NCBI GenBank assembly: GCA_017893485.1
Contig: CM030360.1
Coordinates: forward strand, 8,216,095 to 8,280,094
Direction: 5' to 3'
DNA: 64,000 bases
From: Hemerocallis citrina
Taxonomy: Eukaryota > Streptophyta > Magnoliopsida > Asparagales > Asphodelaceae
Shown: one piece after another, positions 22,701 through 34,700 of the stretch
How the letters are laid out: each line of letters opens with the position of its first letter
How positions within the stretch are numbered: position 1 is the first letter of the stretch
Translations under genes and position numbers: made by a program
Notes under the pieces: model-generated
What the model saw: the letters and a program-made list of their open reading frames with translations, nothing else
The model's database searches: none
What the model was told of the DNA's origin: nothing

Positions 22701-25700
22701 GGGCACGAATGTCGCGGCGGTTCAGCTTCTCGATAAGCAATAACTGGCGACGTTTTGCATTCCCATGAGCATTTATGGCGACGTTTCGCCTTCCGCCGTT
22801 TCGTATTCCCAGACTCAATAAATGTGGGCCTCAGGGGACTATATAATTCCCATTCCTCTTGCTGTTTGTCAGGCAGTGAGTCGCTTGACTTGGGTGCCTG
22901 CCAAAGGCGGGCGCCCAGAAGACAAAATATTTCTGAGTACTCCGGATCGGAGGCACACCAAACACGCTCGGACTATTCGGGGTTCAGGCTGTTAGAGCCG
23001 GAAGACCCCGGGTTGTTCGTTGGTGAGCGGTGGGCCGACCGATCGGTTCGGAGGTTCGGAGAGAGCCGAAGCGTGGTGGATCTCCTGCCGTCCTCGAACA
23101 ATTCGGGGTTTTTGGCTCGTAAGAGCCGTACACCCCGGGCTGTTCGGGGGCGAGAGAAGGGTCAGCCAAACGGCTCGAAGGCTCGGAGCGTTCGTTCCGG
23201 GACGGAGAGAGCAGAGGGTCGATGGCCCCCCTGCCGCCCTTGAACAATTCAGGGTTTAGGCTTGTAAAAAGCCGTAAACCCCGAGTTGTTCGCGGGTGAG
23301 AGGGTGGTCAATAAATCGACTCGAGGCTCGGGGCGTCTGCCGAAGGCGGACGCTCTAAACCTTAATAAAAAAATTTGTCAACACATGGTAGTAGGTCGTA
23401 ACTGAGCGTGGTGGTCGAGCGGCTTTGAAGAAAGCTGCGGCCTTGCTCCGGTTTGCCGAGCCCCCATACCGGTGAGAGACACTTGCAGGCGTAGCAGAGG
23501 GTCGCCGCCGAGCGTCAAGGTCGTGGTGCCTTGAAGAAGGTACCCGCCTTGCTCGGGGCCGACGCCGAGCTCCAGCACATGTTCTCAGGAAGAGACGGTG
23601 CAGACGTGGCTGGCGGATGTCGCCTCGCATATTTGTTGATGAGCTTGAAGAAGCACAAACCGTGCGAGGGACGGATGCCGAGCCCCCATACCGGTGAGAA
23701 AGACAATTGCGGGCGTAGCAGGGGGCCGCCGCCGAGCGTCAAGGTCGCGGTGCCTTGAAGAAGGTACCCGCCTTGCTCAGGGCCGACGCCGAGCTCCAGC
23801 ACATGTTCTCAGGAAGAGACGGTGCAGGCGTGGCTGGCGGATGTCGCCTCGCATATTGGTTGATGAGCTTGAAGAAGCCCAAACCGTGCGAGGGACGGAT
23901 GCCGAGTCCCCATACCGGTGAGAAAGACAATTGCGGGCGTTGCAGGGGGCCGCCGCCGAGCGTCAAGGTCGCGGTGCCTTGAAGAAGGTACCCGCCTTGC
24001 TCGGGGCCCGACGCCGAGCTCCAACACATGTTCTCAGGAAGAGACGGTGCGGGTGTGGCTGGCGGATATCGCCTCGCATATTGGTTGATGAGCTTGAAGA
24101 AGCCCAAACCGTGCGAGGGACGGATGCCGAGCCCCCCATGCCGGTGAGAAAGACAATTGCGGGCGTAGCAGGGGGCCGCCGCTGAGCGTCAAGGTCGCGG
24201 TGCCTTGAAGAAGGTACCCGCCTTGCTCGGGGCCGATGCCGAGCTCCAGCACATGTTCTCAGGAAGAGACGGTGCGGGCGTGGCTGGCGGATGTCGCCTC
24301 GCATATTGGTTGATGAGCTTGAAGAAGCCCAAACCGTGCGAGGGACGGATGTCGAGCCCCCATACCGGTGAGAAAGACAATTGCGGGCGTAGCAAGGGGC
24401 CGCCGCCGAGCGTCAAGGTCGCGGTGCCTTGAAGAAGGTACCCGCCTTGCTCGGGGCCGGCGCCGAGCTCCAGCACATGTTCTCAGGGAGAGACGGTGCG
24501 GGCGTGGCTGGCGGATGTCGCCTCGTGTCTAGGTTGATGAGCTTGATGAAGCCCAAACCGAGCGAGGGACGGATGCCGAGCCCCCATACCGGTGAGAAAG
24601 AGAAGCTGTTCTGGCTCGTGATTCCATCCGAGGACCGAGCCTTCAGCTTGTAAGGGAAGCTGTTCTGGCTCGTGATTCAATCCGAGGGCTGAGCGCTCAT
24701 CTTGTAAGGGAGCTGTTATTGGCTCGCGATTGCATCCGAGGGCCGAGTGCGGAACATTTTCTCTACTTGCAACAAATTAAGAAGCCATAAGCTTGTTTTA
24801 AGAAAGCTGGCATATTTCAACACATCAAAGTTTTACAAAATACAAGGCACGACGTGCCAACTACAAACTGGACAATTTACTCGGAGGCTCTCCTAAAAAC
24901 GCCGCTCCCGATGGTTGTCATATAGCATGAGCGGGCAGCTTCCTGGTTCCCCCGGAATATACCCACTCCAGTTGCGGTGGGAAACTTCATCTTCTGGTGG
25001 TAGGCAGAGGGGACAGCCTGTACGGAGCAGAGGCCCGGACGACCGAGTATCGCATTGTAGGCTGCCTTGACATTGACAACCATGAAGTCCATCGACTCGG
25101 TTCTTCGGTTCGGAGTCGTACCTACCGTGACGTCCAGGGTGACGATCCCCTCAATCGTTACAGGGACGCCCGAGAATCCGTGCAGGGTGTACCCCGCCGG
25201 CTTTAGCTTGTCGCGGGAGAGCTTCAGGTTCTCGAAAGCTTCGAGAAACAGAATGTTGACCGAGCTCCCGTTGTCTACAAGGATTCGCCGAGCTTCGAAG
25301 TTGGCCATGCTGAGGTTGATGACGAGGGCGTCGCAATGAGGGAGCCTCACCCCCTCCAGATCCTCCCCTGAGAAGGAGACGGGGAGTTGCTGGATCTGAG
25401 GGGGGAGAGGACCTTGGACGGCGTTGACATCCCTGATGAACGCCTTGCGGGAAGTGTTGGACTCCCCTCCCATGGGTCCACTGTGGACGCAGTGTAATAT
25501 GGCTTGACCTTCAGGTTCGTCAAGCTCCTGCTCTCGCTCGAGGAGCTGCCGGGGAGCCCGAGGAGGAGGTGGAGTCCTCCCATTCCTTGTGTCCCTCTGT
25601 CCCCGAGCTTCCTCTCGCTTGTACTCCCGGAGGTACCCTCGTTGAATGAGGGCCTCTGTAACACCCGGTATATATATAATATTATATAGAGATATATAAT

Positions 25701-28700
25701 ATATATATATATATATAGTATAATAAATAAAAGAAAGAATGAATGAAAAGAAGGGTGGTGACGTGGAAGGAAGGATTAAATGAAATGGAAGGAAGGATTA
25801 AATGAAAGAGAAGTGGTGTATGAGGAATTTTTTGCCGTACTAGGCCACTTTTTGATAGTATTTGCGTTTTTAGGCCAGGTCCCAAACTATTAGCGTTCGT
25901 GGGCTAGCCTCTGCCACGTCAGCAGCGGCCGCTATTGGGAATAGCGGCCTCTTCATAGATACCAATTTTGTACCCCCACACTTGGCTGTGTACGAAGGGG
26001 ATCAGGAAATGATGAGGTCGCTATTGGCACTAGCGACCTCTTCTAACTGAGGTCGCTAGTGGCAATCGCGACCTCAGATGGGCCCCCGAATGCTTATGCT
26101 TCTAACTATGAGTCTTGGATGTTTATACTAAGGTCGCGATTACCAATCGCGACCACAGGTATGATAGGTCGCGATTGACATTAGCGATTATGCTGTTTGC
26201 CAAATCAGCTTATCCTCTGTGATGTTTATACTAAGGTCGCGATTACCAATCGCGACCACAGGTATGATAGGTCGCGATTGACATTAGCGATTATGCTGTT
26301 TGCCAAATCAATGTGACTCATAATAGCCTACAACTGTGGTCGCTATTGGGACTAGCGAACTCAGTTGGAGGAGGTCGCTAGTGGCATTAGCGACCTTCTT
26401 TACACATACTCAGCCCAATCCCCCGGTACTCTACCAAGTGTGGGAGTACAAATTTGGTGGATATGAAGAGGCCGCTATTCCCAATAGCGGCCGCTGCTGA
26501 CGTGGCAGTGACTAGCCCACGAAAGCTAATAGATTGAGACTTGGCCTAAAAACGCAAATACTATCAAAAAGTGGCCTAGTACGGCAAAAAATTCGTGTAT
26601 GAGTGGGTGTTGACCGGTTGACTTGTATAGAAAGAATGAAAGAAAGATGGAATGGGTGAGTGTTGACCGGGTTGACCTAGGGAACAAAAAGTCCCATATC
26701 GGTCAAGACAAGGAGGAAATGAGAGCATATATAGGAATTGCCAATGATGAAGGGTTATCAAATGGTTAACCACCCTTTTGAGGCAGCCTGTGGTGGGCGT
26801 GGCTAGAGTTTTGTGTCCGTTCTTTCGCGTGTGCGCACGTGTAGCCGCGTGCGCAGCTGAGCCGGGCTCGGGGCGTTACAGCCTCGATCTCATCTTTCAG
26901 GGTGCGGCAGTGATCCGTGTCGTGCCCGTTGTCTTGGTGGAAGCGGCAGTAGAATCGTTGATCCCTCTTCATGCTGGTGTTGTTGGACGGACGGGGGGGG
27001 GGGGGGTACTGAACGAGGTCCCTGTCCTTGATTGCCAAGAGAGTGGATGACACATTTTGGGTTAGCGGGGTGTACCTCTCGAAGCGAGGGACCGGCGGTA
27101 CCCTCTTTATGGCGCCACCATCCTTGGGAGCCTTCCTTACTGGCTCGGCTTCTTCTGCCTTCCGTTTTCCCCTCCCGGGGACATCCCTGGGCTCTTCGGG
27201 GTTGAGGGCCTCTTCTGCCCGGATGTACTTCTCGACCCGATTGAGGAGGTCGAGAAAATCGGTGGGGTCTCTTTGCCAGAGAGGCCTTCAACTGTTCATG
27301 GTGGACGTTGTGCCGAAATGCCGCGGAGGCGACGCCAGGGTCGAGGGAGGAGACCGACCTTGCTTCTGCGGTGAACCTCCGGACGAACAGTCGGAGCGAC
27401 TCCCCTTCCTTCTGCCTGAGTCCAAGTAAAGAAGCACTTGTCCTCTCGGCCTTCCGGCTGGTGACAAAGTGGGCAAGGAAATTTCCCTCCAGCTGGTCGA
27501 AGGAATATATGGAGCCGGGGATCAGCTTGGAAAACCATTTCCGAGCCGGACCCCGGAGGGTGGCTGGGAAGGCTCGGCACAGCAGGGGATCCGAAGCGCT
27601 GTGAATCATCATCAGGGTTTTGAAACCCTCCATGTGATCAGCAGGATCGCCCTCGCCTATCATAGGTCTCGAACTGGGGTGGCCGGAAATTTCGGGGTAT
27701 TTCCTGCTTGGAGGATGAGGGGCGAGAAAGGAGGTCGGATAGGTCTGTATCCCTGAGTCGCTCTAGGACCGCCGTCGCCTAAGTGGTCGAGGCGATCCTC
27801 CATTTCTTGGAGGCGCTTCAGGAGATCGATGTCGTATTCTGGTGCGATCGTCGAGGGGCGGGATACGCTGGCCTCGGCGTCCGACCCGGTGTGAGAATGG
27901 CCGTTATCCTCCTTGGTGGGGGTCCCTCGGAGGGCCCCCAGGATTTCCCTCCGGAAGTCTTGGAACTCCTGGTGAGTGACTGGGGCTCCCTCGACCCGGT
28001 TTGGACGAGCCGAGTGTTGACGCCCAACACGGCTGAGCGCTGGCCTCTGCCCTTGGGACGGTGCTTTCGGATGGTTCGGGGCCGAGTTGGAAGCGGCCCT
28101 TCCCCTGCTGCGGCTAACTTGTCGGTTTATAATTACCCCCCGTAAGTCGGGCTGGGCCGGACGGGAGGCACTCGGCTGGGGTCCCTGACGGGCAGCCCCA
28201 TGGTTGGACGCGTGTGCTTCGACGGCGGCCCCCGGGGGGGGGGGGGGTAGGGTAAGTCCTGTCGAGGCGTGGATGTAACAGTCTTCTTGGCTTTGGGAGC
28301 CATGGGAGCTCGACTGTCGAGGTACCGTCGATGGCTGAGCTAGGGATGGCGTCTGAAGCAGAGTTTCCCACAAACGGCGCCAACCTGATACGGTTTGTTT
28401 CTGTGAGGCGTGTGGATGCACCAGGTGTGAGTTCTTACTCGATTTGTATTGAAGGAGGAAGCTCCTACTCAGACGACCCTTGGCTGGCGAGCGGTACCGG
28501 TGACAGGCTGGGGAGATGTGAGACTGGATGCTCGGCTCAGATCGGGAAGCTCGGATCCGAGGTCTCGTGTACCTGCAGACGGTCTAGAAACACCGGGGTT
28601 GGTCCCGGTGGCAGACCCTCCGACGATCTAGTCAGCTACTGAGAGAGAGTAACAGTAACTAGGGTTTTGTGGAGGAAAGATTGATTACCTGCAGACAGGG

Positions 28701-31700
28701 GGGAAGGTCTGGTATTTATAGGGGAAGCCAATCGGGTTCAGACCCGTTTGGGGGCGGGTCTGGACCCGGTTGCCCGAGTGGCTGAAGCGGTGGAAAGCCG
28801 GGCGGTATAGGGCTGACGTGGCAGACGCCGGAGCGGTTTCCGGGCTGACGTGGCAAAGCTCTGGGCGGTTTTCCGGCGCTGACGTGGCAGATCTGAAGGA
28901 TCAGAAGGAGCGTGCATCCTGAGGGGATCCTGTGGCCCAGGACGGGCCACGTTATTCCTGACCCATATCACTTAGAGTAAGTGCAGTTTTCTTTTCCGTT
29001 AGGTTTCCCTTAAGATATGTCTTAGTCCTCCATATTGGTATTCTTGGGACAAACTCCAAAGGAATATACTACTTGGATAGACTATCCTCTCCTTTATTTG
29101 TTTGGTCTTCATTATGTATCCCGAACATTAGGTTCTCTCACCCTTCAGTAGAACTACCTAAAAATTCCATACTTGATGGAGATACGATTAGTTTGTTACT
29201 AAGCATAATATTAAATACTCAGCTGCACAACTATTCTCCATTTGTTCAACCAACGGAGTAATAAATCTGAAACTTATTAGTCCTAGATATTTTAAACATA
29301 ATATGGCTTATATATGAACTCCACATGATAATAGATTTGGCTTTTGTCTAGAGTGTAGTGCATATTCTGATTTCTGAGCTTTATTTGTTGATGCAGGCAA
29401 CATTTTATCCTGGGCTGTGCGAATCAACCACTCAAGGTGGATTGGGCTTTGATTACTGGGTCAACGTTTCGGTGCCAGAAATGTGGTTGTGGCTTCTTCA
29501 AACTGTTCCTGAACAGGAATGGAGCATGAATAAGGTCATTCCACTTGTTCTTTTCTCATATATATATATTATTTATATGAATATTTTAATTGTTAGTGAC
29601 TATCAATTTATATAGAGTTTTGAATATTCTCTTTACTTTTACATTAGATTATTAATAATTTGTGTTAACAAAAGTATATTCTATTATAAATTATCATCTT
29701 GATGGTGGTTTGCTCTAGCTTGAGAAACTTATGTATTTAGTAGTTTGCATTCGCTTGTTAAATTTTTACAGTCGTTATGGATTAGACTTTTTATTTCTAA
29801 ATGTCATGTGTCAGTGCAGATAGTTGCTGTGCTTACAAGCAACTACCAGAGTAGTGATAAAATGCTGTTATATGTTGAGAATCATAACCAGGTATCCTCA
29901 AACTTATTCTCTGTGCACAATTTATTTCAGTGTCATGATTCTTCTGTTTCTATGCATTTCTCCCATTATTTTTTTATTCATCCTTTTTTTAATATAGCTA
30001 ATCTTGAATTATATTTATTCAATTCAATACCGTTTTTTTATATTTAAATTCTAGCTTAAAAATACTTTTGGATTATCCTTGTTAAACTCTTTTACCCTTT
30101 CCAGACCCACTTCTATTTATTATGAGTACTTTTCACAAAGTACTTATAGATCCATCTCAGTCTTCGTGATGTAGACACCTTAAAACATCAGTAAATGAAA
30201 AATCAAGTGTTTTGAGAACTTCTAATTCGTACATCATTAGGTTTCCTTGTGTTGTTTAGAAATTCTTCATTTTTGTGATCATTTGAAGCACTGGTTCCTC
30301 ATAATACATGAATTATCATCTATACCCTTTTAATGATATGCAGGTCAAAGTGTGAGGAATGGATCATCCAATTTTATGGCACTTCTTTTACTTTCATTGA
30401 TAGGCTTAATGAAGATAGTTTTTCTATTGGAGTATTTAAATTTTTGTGTAAAATATTAGAAATTCTTGCTGCTCATGCACAAAATGCATCATAATTAATG
30501 GAAGAGATTTTGAGGATCTGGCTGCTGCATAAAAAACTCTAATGATAGGGTATGATTGTTCTGCTAGTTGATTTGAATGTTTTTGTCCCATTGCAGTCCA
30601 TATCAGGAGGGAGGTCAGTTGCTCAGATTGTGTTTGACAAACTCAATGAACAACCCTGTGCACCGGAAGATGTTGCCTTCAGAGGTTCTTCATTACTTAA
30701 AGTATGTATAACGTGCAGTCTAATGTTTTGATGCTACAGGTTGAATGTTCTTAATTTTTTATCCAAATTCATTGCATAGAAGCACTTTTTATCCATTTTC
30801 CCTATGTATTGCCATTTTTGTGAACATCTATAGAACCAGAAGAATCATTTATAATTTTATAGCCAGTCTTGTATAATTAGGGAAGTCTTTTAAGTGCATC
30901 TTTTTGCAAAGTATTGGCTGTGTGCTGAAGTGAAGACTATAACTAGTCATTGGAGTATTTCAAGAACTAGTAGAGCCCTTTGTCACGCTTCTTATAAGCA
31001 GGTTCCAGTTTGCCATTGACAAGATTTACATCTCAGGGAAGAAATGGAAAGGGAAATCTAGGTGAAGAGCGAGAAAGGAGAACATAAAGAAAATTGAAAA
31101 AAATATCAGAAGAAGAGCATGGATTTAGGATTAGAGAGCTCAAGTTGCAAATCTCAAGGCCATGCTTCAGAAGGAAAAGTGATCTCTTTGTATACCATGA
31201 CCATAATGTAGGCTTAAGGGTTTTAGTCCAAGCAATTGAAATTCCAATTGAACTCTAAACCCAAACTTTTCAAAATAGACTTACATAAAAAACAATAGTA
31301 CAATAGAATACTAGTAGATTTCTCCAATATCCATTGAAAACCGCAAACAACAACAACAACAACAACAACAGAGCCTTTTTCCCAACTAGTTGGGGTCGGC
31401 AACGTGAATCTTGATTTTCCTTCTGCTCGGTTTAGCACAATATCTTCAGTAATACCACTATAAGACGACAAGCTATCATATCTTTTCTCACAGTTTCCAC
31501 CCAAGTAAGTTTAGGTCTTCCCCTACCCCTAACTCTACCCTCAACATTTATCTATTACTCTTTCTAATGGTGGCACTACCAGGTCTACGTGTGACATGTC
31601 CAAACCACTTGAGGCGATTCTCTCTTAATTTATCTTGAAACCGGCAAAGTATTCTGAATTTGTCTTCTTGAACTCCGGACTTCATTAACTCCTTACTGGA

Positions 31701-34700
31701 AACAAATAAAGCTGGTGAGTAAATGTAGGGTCCTTTTGCAACTATTTTTCAGAATATAGTGGAATCTGTCCTTAAGATCCAAATAATAAAAGAAGCAAGG
31801 TAAATCTGCACTCAACGAGACACATGGAAATCATAAGCAATGATAAAGACTATATGATTACAATACAGCATGTAATCTGCTCTTCTGCTCTTCAAATTGC
31901 ATTTGTGCATTGTTAGGTTTCTGCTTTGGCAAAAGAAAGTTTGCATGGCCAGTTTGTTACTGCATCAGGTGTTGGAGCCTTCAAAAGGCCTCTCAATTGA
32001 AAATGACGCATTAATTAGGGATATAGAACTTAATGAACAGTTAGGATCATTCATGAGATGTTTCTATCATGGACTGGTCATGGAGTCTAGTGCTCAACTG
32101 AAAATCCCCTTGTATATATAGCACTAGATCCTTGTTTGTTGATGACTATAGGCTCTCATAATAGCTTTGCCATTGTTTTGTTGGGTACAGATGTACACCT
32201 TCCATCACCTAGTTTCTTACATTAAATTCTTGAAAGGTAAGGCTTTTGTCTTCATAAAGCTTATCATTTATGTAGTGCAATTTCCCACATGTCAGAACAG
32301 AGATCTTTATTTGGTAAGCATTTAGTAGGCAATGGAGTACAGATCAATAGGATTAGAATAAACAAAAATTGTCTCATGCAGATGACAATTCACAAGAATG
32401 TTATAGGATAGTTCCTCACTTTTGTAACAATAAATCCGAAGAAGCATAGACCCAGACATAAGCTGACACTGTTACTATGCCAGATACATTAAATCCTAAG
32501 GTTCATCTTGTAAATCTCGCTCTTCATATTATCATAATTTCCTTAGTTTTTTAAATAAATGTTTTGTCTCATTAATGCTTCTGACCACTCTCTCCCCCTC
32601 AGTTATCAGCATTTCTTGATTTTGGTTCATATTCTCTCGTTAAATGCATCCAACAATATGTAAAATGTGCAATATACTGAATAAAATCGAAGCGCATTGT
32701 TCTGTAACTGCATCGTACAAAATATATTAAATGCATCCAACAATATGTATGCTGAATAAAATCGAAGCACATTGTTCTGTAACTGCATCCTACAAGGTAT
32801 ATTTAAAGTAGGAATATGCAATTGAAATACTTAATCACTAAAGCAGAACATTATCGAACTAAGTTTCAATATCACTACTTAAGGGGGTGTTTGGTACGCG
32901 GATTAGAAGGGGGATACTTCCATTCCCCTGTTTGGCAAAGTGCAGGCATATTTTGAGAAGGAAGAATAAATCCCCCAATTTCATTCCCTTAAAACAGGTG
33001 TTTTTTCTCTAATTCCACAGGAATAAAATTACAAAAGACTATTTTATCCCAATCAGTTGTGTCTACCTCTACCACTGCCAAACCCACAACCACCAAAGCT
33101 GCTGCAGAAACTGCTTTCACCACTGCCGCGGGGTATTTTTGTAAAACTAATATCTGAAAGGGGAGGACCCCTAGGAATATAGTGTATTATATCAATCACA
33201 ATAATGTAGTATTCCTAGGAATACTCATTCCCCCCATGATCTAAACTTAATCCTAGGTAGAGAATTTTTCAAGAATATTAAAAGATTAAGTTTACCAACA
33301 AATAGTGCCGATTAAGTTAGAAATTAAAACTAGTGATTGGTTTGATGGATTTTCAAGAAATAGAATAAGTTAACAGTCCCAATTAAGATTCAAGCCTAAC
33401 AATCAACAATTATACTTAAGCGTTCTTAGCAAGTAAGATATTCAATAATGATTCGTACGCTAATTGGCAAGTAGAAGCACACACACTCAATATTTGTGGA
33501 TGACAGATAATTCAGATAATATTCTAGAGATGATAAGTAGTACCACAAGTAATGGAGGAATGGAAAGAAATTGCCGGGGTTCGATGAACGTGTCGCCGTC
33601 ACAGATGAATAGGAAGAAGGTGCTAGTCATCAACGTCAATGGTGATGTACTCCTTTATAGATCATTCTCTTGATGTGAAGATTAGGGTTAGGGTTTGGAT
33701 GAAGATTTGAGGATTAGGGTTTTGGATTTGAATTGGATTTGGAGATTAGGGTTTCAGATTTGAATTGGATTTGGGGATTTAGAGTGGGGGAGGTTTCGGT
33801 TGTGGTGGTGGAGGTTAAAGGGGTGGTCGGATGGCTGATGGGAGGCAGTAAAGGGGGTTTGGAGGTGGCAGAGGAGGCAAGCAGGGTGTTGGGGGAGGAG
33901 AGGGGGCTCGGGGTGGTCAGCTGAAGAGGGAGAGGCGGCTAGGGGTTTCGGGGGTGTTAGGGGGTTGGAAGTGGTTTCGGGTAGAAGGGCGCTAGGGATC
34001 GGGTGGTCGGTGAGAAGAGAAAGGGGCAGGTGGGAGTTGAGGGGGCTTCAGGGCGAAGAGGAAAGAGAAACAAGGGGGAATCGCAGGTGGGGTATATGGT
34101 GGAAGATGGAGGTGGGATCAAGGGTTTCTCACTGTAGGAATATTAAGAGAAAAATTAGGGATTTTATCCATAAAATAGTAGGAGAATAATCAGGAATTTG
34201 ATCCCTTGTTTTTTGTTAGTTTGTTTCCTTTTTTCTGCCTATTTTCTCAGCCCTTGATTCAAGGAACTGAGGTTGCATTTTCTTCTCTATTTAAGCAGTG
34301 TATTTGTTGCTTAATAAGTATGAAATACTATTGTGTTTTTCATCCTCTTCTAGGTGGGAGTTGAGGGGGCTTCAGGGGGAAGAGGAAAGAGAAACAAGGG
34401 GGAATCGCAGGTGGGGTATATGGTGGAAGATGGAGGTGGGATCAAGGGTTTCTCACTGTAGGAATATTAAGAGAAAAATTAGGGATTTTATCCATAAAAT
34501 AGTAGGAGAATAATCAGGAATTTGATCCCTTGTTTTTTGTTAGTTTGTTTCCTTTTTTCTGACTATTTTCTCGGCCCTTGATTCAAGGAACTGAGGTTGC
34601 ATTTTCTTCTCTATTTAAGCAGTGTATTTGTTGCTTAATAAGTATGAAATACTATTGTGTTTTTCATCCTCTTCTATCTATATTTCAGCATGGTATCAAA

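Larger units (their letters stand above)
15770..28970 (-). mobile_element. Non-autonomous Tat-like LTR retrotransposon (element II), gag-protease only
   Basis: LTRs at 15770-16353 and 28386-28970 are nearly identical. They are flanked by the perfect duplication CTTAG (15765-15769 and 28971-28975). Beside the 5' LTR, the minus strand carries TGGCGCCGTTTGTGGGAAAC, a clear primer-binding site. Only gag and protease are found, at 24877-28421. No reverse transcriptase, RNase H or integrase occurs in the 8.5 kb between protease and 3' LTR, which is instead filled with GC-rich tandem arrays and an antisense ORF. Mobilisation would need enzymes in trans from an autonomous relative. LTR similarity suggests insertion more recent than element I. 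Confidence 0.92.

Noticed and set aside
23355..24653. Series of 70-120-codon open frames on both strands
   Set aside because: These are repeated readings of the 224-bp tandem unit, identical from unit to unit.
31897..32121. Possible extra exon of the branching-enzyme-like gene
   Set aside because: Exons d and e already join in frame with continuous family sequence; this stretch matches no part of it.
34133..34351. A separate solo LTR before the Copia element
   Set aside because: The upstream 105 bp are also duplicated with it, so it is half of a 324-bp tandem duplication, not an independent insertion.
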